Of a DNA stretch of 64,000 nucleotides, positions 1 to 7,551 are shown piece by piece. How positions within the stretch are numbered: the first letter of the stretch is position 1; each line of letters opens with the position of its first letter. Made by a program: the position numbers and the translations under genes. The DNA lies in contig HF985652.1 of the NCBI GenBank assembly GCA_000431155.1, forward strand, positions 10,612 through 74,611. Direction: 5' to 3'. Below the pieces are notes generated by a model. The model ran no database searches. It was not told the origin of the DNA and was given only the letters and a program-made list of their open reading frames with translations. Source of the stretch: Bacteroides sp. CAG:927 (GTDB lineage: Bacteria; Bacteroidota; Bacteroidia; Bacteroidales; Muribaculaceae).

Positions 1-340
1 AAAGAATCTTGTCGCGGTCCTCCTCATCCAATTCCTGAATGATGTCCACGGCATCATCGGTATCAAGGTGATCAATGAACTGCTTGGCGATTTCCTCGGC
101 CGGCATGTTGGAGAGCAGCTTGCGACGGTCGTCCTCATCAAGTTCCATCAGCACATCGGCAGCGATGTCTTCGTCAAGTAGCTTGTAAAGATACTCGGCT
201 TCTTCAAGGTCAAGATCCTTGTACAGCTCAGCAATGTCGGCGGGATGGAAATCGGCAAGCTCTGCGCGGGCCGCTTCATCGTTGCGTTCGCTGACAATAG
301 AGCGGATATGGTCCAGATATTCGGGGGTGAATTCTTTCAT
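1..340 (-). CDS. mgtE: MgtE-type magnesium transporter, N-terminal part (cut by window edge)
   Basis: This is the start of a gene that runs off the left edge; 113 residues are visible. They form the acidic, alpha-helical cytosolic N domain of MgtE channels, with signatures HPADIAELY, LLDEDIAADVLMELDEDDRR and a later DAVDIIQELDEEDRDKI. In the family this domain senses cytosolic Mg2+ and gates a five-helix membrane pore, which is not visible here. The start ATG lies 2 nt downstream of the rsmA stop codon on the same strand, so the two genes are probably cotranscribed. The rsmA-mgtE order recurs in Bacteroidales from memory. The identity rests on the N domain only; CBS and pore domains cannot be checked. 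Confidence 0.85.
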   Translation of the reverse strand, partial: MKEFTPEYLDHIRSIVSERNDEAARAELADFHPADIAELYKDLDLEEAEYLYKLLDEDIAADVLMELDEDDRRKLLSNMPAEEIAKQFIDHLDTDDAVDIIQELDEEDRDKIL

Positions 341-342
341 AA

Positions 343-1134
343 CTATGAAGCTCGGAGGTTAGACACAAGGTTGGTAAGCTCGATAAACTGCCCGACACTA
401 AGCTGCTCAGGGCGCATGGCCAAAAGCGGATGGTCGGGAAGAGTCGCTGCAGGAGGGATGAGAGAGCGAAAAGAGTTGCGGATGGTTTTGCGGCGCTGGC
501 CAAAGGTGGTTTTGACTACGGTTTTGAAAAGTTTTTCATCACAACCAAGAGATGTGACAGAGTTGCGCACCATTCTTATGACTCCACTTTTCACTTTGGG
601 AGGCGGGTTAAACACATGCTCGCTGACGGTGAAAAGATACTCGACATCGTACCAAGCCTGCAAAAGCACCGACAATATGCCACGAGCCTTGGTGCCCGGA
701 GGAGCGGCAAGCCTTTCGGCCACCTCACGCTGCAACATTCCGCTGCAGCATACCACCTGCTCCTTGTATTCAAGCACATGGAAAAATATCTGGGAAGAAA
801 TATTGTATGGGTAATTGCCTATAACGCAGAATTTTTGTCCATCGGGATAAATGGCAGCGAGATCGGTGCGAAGAAAATCGCACTCAAGGATTCGCTGTTG
901 AGGCAACTGCGGCAGGTTGGATTTGAGATATGCTACACTTTCGGAGTCAATTTCGGCAACAGTGACATCGTGTCCGTCTTCAATAAGAAAGCGTGTGAGC
1001 ACCCCCATGCCGGGACCGACTTCAAGTACAGGGAGTCCGTGCCATGGGTCAAGAGTAGCCGCGATGCGACGGGCTATGTCAAGGTCAACAAGAAAATGCT
1101 GACCCAAAGCTTTTTTAGGCTTTACATTCTGCAT
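343..1134 (-). CDS. rsmA: 16S rRNA dimethyladenosine transferase RsmA (KsgA)
   Basis: 263 aa, the normal length of the family. It transfers four methyl groups from S-adenosylmethionine to the two adjacent adenines in the 3' terminal hairpin of 16S rRNA late in small-subunit assembly. The N-terminal signature KKALGQHFL, the SAM-binding loop EVGPGMGVLTRFL and the catalytic motif NYPYNIS (the NxPY motif of N6-adenine methyltransferases) are all present, with the helical RNA-binding C-terminal domain after residue 190. It ends 2 nt before the mgtE start. A -7 element on this strand lies about 43 nt upstream of the start. Overlapping plus-strand open frames here are shadows. Confidence 0.96.
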   Translation of the reverse strand: MQNVKPKKALGQHFLVDLDIARRIAATLDPWHGLPVLEVGPGMGVLTRFLIEDGHDVTVAEIDSESVAYLKSNLPQLPQQRILECDFLRTDLAAIYPDGQKFCVIGNYPYNISSQIFFHVLEYKEQVVCCSGMLQREVAERLAAPPGTKARGILSVLLQAWYDVEYLFTVSEHVFNPPPKVKSGVIRMVRNSVTSLGCDEKLFKTVVKTTFGQRRKTIRNSFRSLIPPAATLPDHPLLAMRPEQLSVGQFIELTNLVSNLRAS

Positions 1135-1176
1135 AATTCAACACTGCTACAGCGGCACAAGCCGCATACCAACCCA

Positions 1177-1184
1177 CAAATTTA
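1177..1184 (-). promoter_or_regulatory. -7 element for rsmA-mgtE
   Basis: Read on the minus strand this is TAAATTTG, an exact match to the Bacteroidetes TAnnTTTG -7 box, 43 nt upstream of the rsmA start. No clear TTTG was found at the expected -33 position, so this is a partial match. Confidence 0.45.
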
Positions 1185-1354
1185 CAATTTTAGTTTAGAA
1201 TACCATCAATTCGTTAATAAATTATGTGTGGGAGATTACAATTAGGTTAATTTTATTACGGATACCAATGTATTGGAATGGGATATAATACGCAAAATGA
1301 TACAATTAAAAAGGAAATATTTAGCATTATATATCGGATTTTTTGAACTATTGT

Positions 1355-1362
1355 TACCTTTG
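1355..1362 (+). promoter_or_regulatory. -7 element for the DUF1016 gene
   Basis: TACCTTTG matches TAnnTTTG and ends 18 nt before the ATG at 1381. A clean -33 box at 19-21 bp spacing was not seen. Its presence supports 1381 as the original start of the frameshifted gene downstream. Confidence 0.5.
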
Positions 1363-1380
1363 TAGCAAACACTAAATGCC

Positions 1381-2495
1381 ATGAGCAACATACATAATAT
1401 AGATTCTTGTATAATAACAGATGTTTCTGAACGCATTGAACGGCTGATAGAGGACGCTCGCGCACATGTTGGCAGAATTCAAACATCACCGAAGTTATTA
1501 CTAAGTATGAGATTGGGCATATTATTGTAGAGGTAGTGCAAGAAGGTGAAGAGCGTGCGAGATACGGCAAGCAGCTGCTGAAAGGTGTTTCAGAAATATT
1601 GACTGAACGACTGGGCGAAGGATGGTCAGTTGACACGCTAAAAAAGTGTCGAAAATTTTATCAGATCTATTCAGCCGACAAAATTGGGGCTACACTGTCG
1701 CCCCAATTATCTATTGAAGATTCGGGCTACAGCGTAGCCCCAATTCAAAAAACTGCGACAATGTCGCAAAAATTAGATTCAGCATACCCGTTTACCCTAT
1801 CGTGGTCGCATTACGTTGTATTAATGCGCATAGAGTCCGATGATGAACGTAAGTTCTATGAAATAGAAGCTCAAAAACAAAATTGGAGTGTGCGCCAACT
1901 GCAACGACAGTACAATTCAAGTCTATATGAGCGTTTGGCTCTCAGCAAAAATAAGGAATCAATATTGCGTTTAGCACATGAGGGGCAAACAATCAATAAG
2001 CCGGATGATATAATAAAGAATCCCTTGACATTAGAGTTTTTAGGACTAAAAGCGGATGCATCTTATTCTGAAACAAAACTTGAAAATGCCATAATTGACA
2101 AACTTCAGCAGTTTCTATTAGAGCTTGGAAAAGGATTTTTGTTTGAAGCCCGTCAGAAACGGTTTACTTTCGATGAAGAAAACTTCTATGTTGATCTGGT
2201 GTTTTATAACAGGCTTCTGCAATGCTATGTACTTATTGATTTGAAAGTGGATAAATTGGCTCATCAGGATTTAGGACAAATGCAGATGTATGTCAACTAC
2301 TATGACCGATATGTCAAACAAGATTTTGAAAAACCGACAATTGGAATTTTACTTTGCAAAGAGAAGAATAATGCTTTGGTAGAACTCACTCTTCCAAAGG
2401 AATCCAATATTTATGCACAGCAATATGCCTTATATCTCCCTGATAAACATTTGCTACAAGCAAAGTTAAAAGAGTGGATAGAGGAACAGGAGTGA
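1381..2495 (+). pseudogene. DUF1016/YhcG-family PDDEXK nuclease-like protein, frameshifted near the N terminus
   Basis: The family pairs an N-terminal helical DUF1016 domain with a C-terminal PD-(D/E)XK nuclease-like domain and is often found in variable genome regions. The ATG at 1381 opens a frame reading SERIERLIEDARAHVGRIQ, then stops at 1528. The next frame continues the family sequence without loss (ITEVITKYEIGHIIVEVVQ) from about 1482 to the stop at 2495. One missing A in the AAA run at 1481-1483 would restore a single protein of about 371 aa. The C-terminal part keeps YVDLVFYN and LIDLKVDK, the D and DxK of the nuclease core. A shortened product could start at the GTG at 1536 (319 aa). 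Composition is clearly more AT-rich than the neighbours, suggesting transfer. It may be truly broken, phase-variable, or a sequencing error. Confidence 0.8.
1682..1774 (+). repeat. Cluster of short direct and inverted repeats inside the DUF1016 linker
   Basis: AATTGGGGCTAC at 1682-1693 is repeated exactly in inverted form at 1734-1745, and its first nine bases also pair with 1700-1708. Two further perfect hairpins follow: GGGCTAC/GTAGCCC (1724-1740) and TGCGAC/GTCGCA (1754-1768). The same region holds three imperfect direct copies of a GTCGCCCCAATT-like unit (1697, 1734, 1763). They encode the variable linker between the DUF1016 and nuclease domains. Confidence 0.75.
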
Positions 2496-2503
2496 ATTTG
2501 CGA

Positions 2504-4690
2504 TTATTCTACGGTAATTTCGTCAAGGAAGAACCAGCATTTGTTGCCTACGCCATAGTGCCAGTGGGGGCAAATCTTGGTGCCTTCGATATCCACTTTG
2601 ATATAACGTGCGGTGACAGGGGATGCTGATGTGTGGGAAGCGTTGAGGAATTTGACGCGCACATCGTTGTCCTCGGGTATTGTGACTGTGCCAAAGGGAA
2701 CATAATCGGTACCGTCGGTGCTGGTGGCATAGGTGACTGATTTGGGCAGGAGAATCCACTGCCCGAGCTGATGAAGGAAGTCGCAGCCTATGGTGGTAAA
2801 TTGCTTCTCGGCACCGAGATCAATGGTGAGAGTAACATCTTCGCCTTCCCAACCAATCCAGCTGTCCTTGAATGTGGCTCCTCCATATATACCATCGGTA
2901 AGCGACCCAGTGCCGAGAAGATGATACGGGGCACGCAAGGGCGATGAAGCGTAGACTGAGGCACCGGACGCGAGATTGGGCCGCTGACGGGGCATATAGC
3001 GTTCGCGATAGAGGGCGCAATATTCAGACGGAGAATTGGTGCGCTCATTGAGTGCATCCACGCGGTAAAGGGCGCACAGCGAGTCAAGACGGTTGAGTTT
3101 GGCGGTGAGATCGGCCGCATCCTTGTGTGGCTCGGTGCGAGCAATTTCAAGTTCGCTGTAAAGTATGGGGAGAGTGGCACGTTCCACTCGTGCACGCAAC
3201 AAGGAGTCGTCCGAAACGGCTCGCATGGCATCGCTGAACAAGGAATGATAACGGGCTATCATCTCAGGACTTAACATACCGCGCTTATGCGTAACGGGGG
3301 AATCGTAAATCCACAATCCCTGCCCGCTGTCGGCGAGAGCCCGCTTCATGTCGCGATGGTATTGGAGAATGTAAGGTGCCGCAGCCCCATAGTAGCCGGT
3401 ATGAAATACCTGCATGAGTGAATCAACCGATGCATCAGGATTCCACATGAGTTTGCTCACAAGCCATGTGCGCAACTCGGCGAAATCGCCTCCCCGGGAA
3501 CCGGCAATTTGCGAAAAGTGCATCTTTACATTGTTATCGCGGAAGGTACGGATATTGGGCTGAAGGATGTCAAAATTAGGGAAAGGAGTAAGGTAGCCGT
3601 CAAAATTGATACCGTAATCCCATACGAAAATATTGTTGCTTATCCGTGCCCATCCATGAAGAGCGTTCATGAAGTCCTGCCCGGTGGCATTGTCGGTAAG
3701 CGGCACCTCACGATAGCAGTCAATGTCGCAAAGCATGATGTTGACATTCTCGCGCGGCTTGATGTGCTTGGGAGGATGCATGGTGTAGAGATAGGCTAAA
3801 GTAGAGAACTGCTTGTCGGGGAAACGCTCGGCGAGCTTGTTGAGGAAATATATCAATGAACCGGTTGGTCCGCCCTCAATTGAGTCTATGCGAGCGCACT
3901 CGGGGCATGTGCAGTTGGTACGGTTGCCATCGTTTTGGCTCACGGAAATCATGCTTTTACCGGGATTGGCACGGAAAATGGAATCAATGCGCTGTGCTAC
4001 GACATCAAGTACCTCGGGGTTGGTGAGACACCACTGTGAAGCGGCTCCGGGATGGCGTGCGCCATTGAAATACGCATAATATTCGGGGTGATTCTTGCCG
4101 TAGATTTCAGAAGGAAGAAGACGATTGAACGTGTGGACCCATAGTTGGGAGGCAAATTCATCGCGAGGCTCTTCAAGGCGCATCCAAATTCTATATTCAG
4201 GATCGGTGTGCAACGCATAGTTCTGCGACTGTCGGTAGCGGAACGCGGGGTTGTCAACAACCGGTTGGTCAGGAATAGAAAAAGCGGAAGCGACAGGTGC
4301 AGTGAACTCATTCTCACTCCAATAGTTGCATCTGCCATATTGCTCCAACAGTGAAACTACACCGTAAAGAGCACCTTTGTCAGCACCATCAAGGAAAAGA
4401 GCACCCTGACGGGGAGTGAGTGAAAATCCATCTTCTGTGACAGGAGATTGCGCACAAGATGAGATGACGAGGTCGTTATTTTTGATCTTGGCGCCCTGCA
4501 CTACCGGCAATTCAGCATCAGTGATGCGCTTAACCCATTTTTGTAAAAGCTCAGCAGCCGAACGTGATACGGCAGTGGTGTCGGCAAGCACTATGCGACC
4601 TACGGGCTTATGATTTTTCACCAAGTCCACGGCATTGAGAAACGGGACACACAATGCCAAAGCAAGAGCAAATAAGATGTATTTTTTCAT
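2504..4690 (-). CDS. Secreted DUF4838 glycosidase-like protein with C-terminal discoidin-type carbohydrate-binding domain
   Basis: 728 aa. An N-terminal signal peptide (MKKYILFALALALCVPFLNA) sends it to the periplasm or beyond. Residues from about 25 to 130 resemble the N-terminal domain of GH67 alpha-glucuronidases (residual ALYGVVSLLEQYG), followed by a DUF4838 catalytic-like barrel with WVHTFNRLLP, ISVSQNDGNRTNCTCPEC and a conserved MLCDIDCYR segment. The last 150 residues look like an F5/8 type C domain (LTDGIYG...WIGWEGEDVTLTIDLG, ending RYIKVDIEG). DUF4838 proteins are predicted polysaccharide hydrolases of unknown exact substrate. Its stop is only 9 nt from that of the convergent DUF1016 gene, with no hairpin between. 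The GH89 gene lies upstream on the same strand beyond a repeat block; a shared glycan target is inference. Confidence 0.85.
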   Translation of the reverse strand: MKKYILFALALALCVPFLNAVDLVKNHKPVGRIVLADTTAVSRSAAELLQKWVKRITDAELPVVQGAKIKNNDLVISSCAQSPVTEDGFSLTPRQGALFLDGADKGALYGVVSLLEQYGRCNYWSENEFTAPVASAFSIPDQPVVDNPAFRYRQSQNYALHTDPEYRIWMRLEEPRDEFASQLWVHTFNRLLPSEIYGKNHPEYYAYFNGARHPGAASQWCLTNPEVLDVVAQRIDSIFRANPGKSMISVSQNDGNRTNCTCPECARIDSIEGGPTGSLIYFLNKLAERFPDKQFSTLAYLYTMHPPKHIKPRENVNIMLCDIDCYREVPLTDNATGQDFMNALHGWARISNNIFVWDYGINFDGYLTPFPNFDILQPNIRTFRDNNVKMHFSQIAGSRGGDFAELRTWLVSKLMWNPDASVDSLMQVFHTGYYGAAAPYILQYHRDMKRALADSGQGLWIYDSPVTHKRGMLSPEMIARYHSLFSDAMRAVSDDSLLRARVERATLPILYSELEIARTEPHKDAADLTAKLNRLDSLCALYRVDALNERTNSPSEYCALYRERYMPRQRPNLASGASVYASSPLRAPYHLLGTGSLTDGIYGGATFKDSWIGWEGEDVTLTIDLGAEKQFTTIGCDFLHQLGQWILLPKSVTYATSTDGTDYVPFGTVTIPEDNDVRVKFLNASHTSASPVTARYIKVDIEGTKICPHWHYGVGNKCWFFLDEITVE

Positions 4691-4709
4691 GGGATGATGG
4701 ATTATGCCA

Positions 4710-4717
4710 CAAAGTTA
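4710..4717 (-). promoter_or_regulatory. -7 element for the DUF4838 gene
   Basis: TAACTTTG on the minus strand matches TAnnTTTG and ends 19 nt before the start codon. A -33 TTTG at the right distance is not obvious. Confidence 0.5.
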
Positions 4718-4977
4718 GCATTTTAAATTCATAGATTGATGTACCAATACTTCGGTTATTTTTTAGTGGCTCCGAGGAGCCGAGTGTTTATGGAGGGCAG
4801 AACGGAGGAGAAAAGCACAGAAATGGGAGAGGGGATGAGAAATGAATGGTTGGGTTGTGGGTGGCCTTGGCTTTCGCCGGACCGATACTGCGCATGCTCC
4901 GCAGCTTGTATCGGGAGTCTATCATACATGCTGTCCGCCAACTCCGCGCTTACGCGCTCCGCAGGCGGTTATAGAAA

Positions 4978-5171
4978 AATCGCGCATCCTGCGCTCTCTT
5001 TGCAAGGGGCGAAACAGCTTCGCGATGGAGAAAAGTCGCGCGCTCCGCCGTTCGGCTGCGCATCTTGGCAGGAGGGAGACTGGAATCGCGCATCCTGCGC
5101 TCTCTTTGCGAGGGGCGGAACAGCTTCGCGATGGAGAAAAATCGCACGCTCCGCGGCTCGGCTGCGCACCT
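4978..5171. repeat. Two-copy 88-bp direct repeat
   Basis: Copies at 4978-5065 and 5084-5171 (period 106 bp, 18-bp spacer) share the order AATCGCGCATCCTGCGCTCT, then AGCTTCGCGATGGAGAAAA, then CGGCTGCGCA, with under ten differences judged by eye. It is intergenic, has no coding sense, and looks like a dispersed or locally duplicated element. Two copies without short conserved units rule out a CRISPR array. Confidence 0.85.
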
Positions 5172-5260
5172 GTTGGGTTTACAAGGCTTTGGAGATATAG
5201 CGCGCGTTATGCGCTAAGTTGCGCTTCTGTTGGGTTCGCAAGGTGGGTATATAGCGCGTT
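5171..5260. repeat. Short degenerate direct repeat next to the 88-bp repeat
   Basis: TGTTGGGTTTACAAGG...ATATAGCGCG at 5171-5204 recurs as TGTTGGGTTCGCAAGG...ATATAGCGCG at 5229-5258, with a few bases lost in the second copy. It continues the repetitive character of this spacer. Confidence 0.6.
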
Positions 5261-5299
5261 CCGGGGTTATCGGAGCGGAGGGCGGAGAGGCTATTTTGA

Positions 5300-7378
5300 C
5301 TATTTGGTGGGGTAGCGGCGGATGAAGTCGGTTTCCATTTGCCACCAGTCAATGGGGGACGGGGGTGTGGGCCATGATGAAAGGCGGGCTTCAAACCAGC
5401 ATTTCCACCGCTCGTAATACAGTCCTTTCAACAGGCCGCTCCACTCGCGATGGGCGTAATCATGGAGGCCGCCCTGATCGGATGCTTCGCGACTGCCCCA
5501 TGTGGTGATGAGGGTGAGGGCGTTGCGCATGTAAAGGTCTTTGTCGGCGGGTGTGTTGCCACAGGCTGCTGCCGCGTTTACCCATGTGTCAAGCCGGAAT
5601 GCGGGATGGGTGGCGAGCAGGGAGTCCTGCCGCAATATCAGGTCAAGGAAACGTGATGCTTCCTTGCGATAGGCGATGGAGTCGCCGGACTGCGCGGCGC
5701 GGCGTATGGCCTGCATGACCTGACGCCCCTGCTCGGCGTTGGCCTGACGGGTGACATCAACCAAATCGTATTGGTATGCGGGATTGCTGCCAAGTTCATT
5801 GGCGGCTGAGCGCAAAAGCCGGGCTGCCTGAATCACATCGTTACCATCGTAATATGATTCGGAATTGGCCCATGTGGAGGCGGAAACGGGGTCAAGGGAG
5901 GGCCGTGCGCAGAAAAGTGATTCGGTGGTGCCTTGCTGCCGGTTGTTGGGCGGCGCATTGAGAATGGAGGCTCCGAGAAGGCGCCATGCCGCCACGGCGT
6001 CGGGGTTATGGCGCCCGTACCTCGCCACGGTGTAGCTTTCGATCCATTGGTCAACATCGACGCTATCTCGCCACGGAAGCTCGCTGAGAAGCTCAAAGAG
6101 GATGCTGTTGTTTTCTATTCCCTCCATGGTCATTCCGATTCCCTGCATCAGGGAGTCGCCGGTCTGAGAATAATAGGCGGCAGGAAGGTGATGCAGTTTG
6201 CCGTGGAGCCCTACATTGCCCCCATAGTTAAGAAGCATACACCAAACGCGAGGGTGGCTGCCGAAGCCTTCGGGACGGTACCAAGGTGAAGAGGGGTCGC
6301 CACACTGGGGCATGCTCTCGGCAAAGAGGTCAAGGACGAGTACATCATCGGGCGGGAGGGAGTCAATGAGTGCGGCACGAGGATTGTTCTGCCACGCCTG
6401 AATGACCCAGCGTGCGCCGGGCGATGCGAGCTGCGCGGCCGACAGCAAAGCGTTGCCGGCGGCGGGAAGGTCAACGCCATCTGTGCTGCCGTCTTCGTGA
6501 AAGGGGTCCATGGCATAGCATGAGGCACGGCCAAGGATGCTCTGCTGGGCACTGTAGTAGGTTCGAGCAATCGCGGCAAAGGCGGAATCGGTGGGGAGCA
6601 GGAAAGCGGGACGAACATACCCGAGCCAAAGGCCGGGATCGGCGGTGTGAAGGCCGAGCTGAGTGTCGGCATCAGCAGGCACCATGCCGGAATATCCGGG
6701 CAGAACAGGCTGCATATCCATCTGTCTCATGGCATCGGCAACAAAGCGTCCGAGCCGGGCATCGCGGTCGTACATGTGAGAGGACTGAGGACCGCCCCAC
6801 CCTTGCAGATTGTTCATAAGCCACCATGCCTGATAAGCGGGGCCGGCGACAAAACTGTTGATTTTATTTTCGGGGTAGCCTATATCACGAAGCGTGGTGC
6901 GCCACACGGCAGCACTTCCCACAAGCATCAAGGGCATGTTGACACCGTGAAGTGCCATCCAATCCACTTCCTGCTGCCACCGCGCTTCATTCCAAAACGG
7001 CATAGAGTAGGAAAAGGTGCAATAGTTGAGATAGTATCGCACAGGGACATTGGCAGTGCGACGCTCAGTCATGGCAACCGGAGGGAGGACAGGGGGCATC
7101 GCGGCCACAGGCCGCTCCCAACAGAGCTGCACCCCGGCATGGTATTTGAGATACCAATGCACTCCTGCGGCGGCACTGACCTTATTGTTGGCCACAATCT
7201 TAGGCTTATCCCCTGACTGTGAGATTTCAAAGAAGTCATTGGGGGCAGGCGTTATCTCAACAATCAATTTCTGTGACAGCCCGGAATCAATTCGATCAAG
7301 GAGCGCGTCAATGGGACCGGCGACAGCCGTAAACGGCATCAGGACAGCAAGCAGCAAGGATGCAAAAAGTTTATTCAT
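5300..7378 (-). CDS. Secreted alpha-N-acetylglucosaminidase (GH89, NAGLU type)
   Basis: 692 aa. The enzyme removes terminal alpha-linked N-acetylglucosamine, as on heparan sulfate ends or gastric-type mucin glycans. The start at 7378 was chosen because it opens a signal peptide (MNKLFASLLLAVLMPFTAVA); an in-frame extension to 7507 has no such property. The three family domains are recognisable: N-terminal domain to about residue 110, catalytic barrel (YYLNYCTFSYSMPFWNEARW, WIQAW-type and DLFAES motifs) and a helical C-terminal domain. Glu295 in DPFHEDG and Glu419 in MTMEGIENN sit where the catalytic Glu316 and Glu446 lie in human NAGLU, judged by motif context. It faces the C69 dipeptidase gene divergently. 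Confidence 0.94.
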   Translation of the reverse strand: MNKLFASLLLAVLMPFTAVAGPIDALLDRIDSGLSQKLIVEITPAPNDFFEISQSGDKPKIVANNKVSAAAGVHWYLKYHAGVQLCWERPVAAMPPVLPPVAMTERRTANVPVRYYLNYCTFSYSMPFWNEARWQQEVDWMALHGVNMPLMLVGSAAVWRTTLRDIGYPENKINSFVAGPAYQAWWLMNNLQGWGGPQSSHMYDRDARLGRFVADAMRQMDMQPVLPGYSGMVPADADTQLGLHTADPGLWLGYVRPAFLLPTDSAFAAIARTYYSAQQSILGRASCYAMDPFHEDGSTDGVDLPAAGNALLSAAQLASPGARWVIQAWQNNPRAALIDSLPPDDVLVLDLFAESMPQCGDPSSPWYRPEGFGSHPRVWCMLLNYGGNVGLHGKLHHLPAAYYSQTGDSLMQGIGMTMEGIENNSILFELLSELPWRDSVDVDQWIESYTVARYGRHNPDAVAAWRLLGASILNAPPNNRQQGTTESLFCARPSLDPVSASTWANSESYYDGNDVIQAARLLRSAANELGSNPAYQYDLVDVTRQANAEQGRQVMQAIRRAAQSGDSIAYRKEASRFLDLILRQDSLLATHPAFRLDTWVNAAAACGNTPADKDLYMRNALTLITTWGSREASDQGGLHDYAHREWSGLLKGLYYERWKCWFEARLSSWPTPPSPIDWWQMETDFIRRYPTK

Positions 7379-7463
7379 GGCAATAGGGACAGGATGGTTG
7401 CAATTATGGGGATTAGGAGAATCAAAATGATTATAGGAGAGTGAATGCAAGAATGTATTGGAA

Positions 7464-7471
7464 CAAAAATA
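7464..7471 (-). promoter_or_regulatory. Possible -7 element for GH89
   Basis: TATTTTTG on the minus strand matches TAnnTTTG, about 86 nt upstream of the GH89 start. No matching -33 box was found, and the surrounding sequence is A/T-rich, so chance is possible. Confidence 0.35.
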
Positions 7472-7490
7472 ATAAAAAAAGCCAACATAT

Positions 7491-7521
7491 TTTGCATTTC
7501 TCGTCATTATGACTATTTTTG
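7491..7521 (+). promoter_or_regulatory. Full Bacteroidetes-type promoter for the C69 dipeptidase
   Basis: TTTG at 7491-7494 and TATTTTTG at 7514-7521 are separated by 19 bp, a complete match to the -33/-7 consensus. Transcription should start near 7527, giving a leader of about 25 nt to the ATG at 7552. Confidence 0.75.
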
Positions 7522-7551
7522 TGTATCAACAAACATAGCAATTATAACGAA

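Larger units (their letters stand above)
4718..5299. other. Gene-free GC-rich spacer with repeats
   Basis: About 580 bases separate the DUF4838 start from the GH89 stop. Several open frames cross it on both strands, but none has a recognisable domain and their translations merely restate the repeats. The sequence is full of short inverted CGCG/GCGC-rich motifs and holds the two repeat families listed below. I see no RNA gene and no clear promoter in it apart from the -7 element at its left end. Confidence 0.7.

Noticed and set aside
430..1245. 271-aa plus-strand open frame over rsmA
   Set aside because: It lies opposite a strongly conserved gene and has no domain or signal; it is a shadow of the GC-rich rsmA codons.
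1480..1530. Programmed -1 frameshift site in the DUF1016 gene
   Set aside because: No X-XXY-YYZ slippery heptamer is present at the junction, so simple loss of one A is the better explanation.
4978..5171. CRISPR-like repeat
   Set aside because: Only two copies of an 88-bp unit with unrelated flanks; no short constant repeats with spacers.
4736..5315. Two overlapping plus-strand open frames in the repeat block
   Set aside because: Their translations simply restate the 88-bp repeat, no domain is visible and frames on both strands are equally open.
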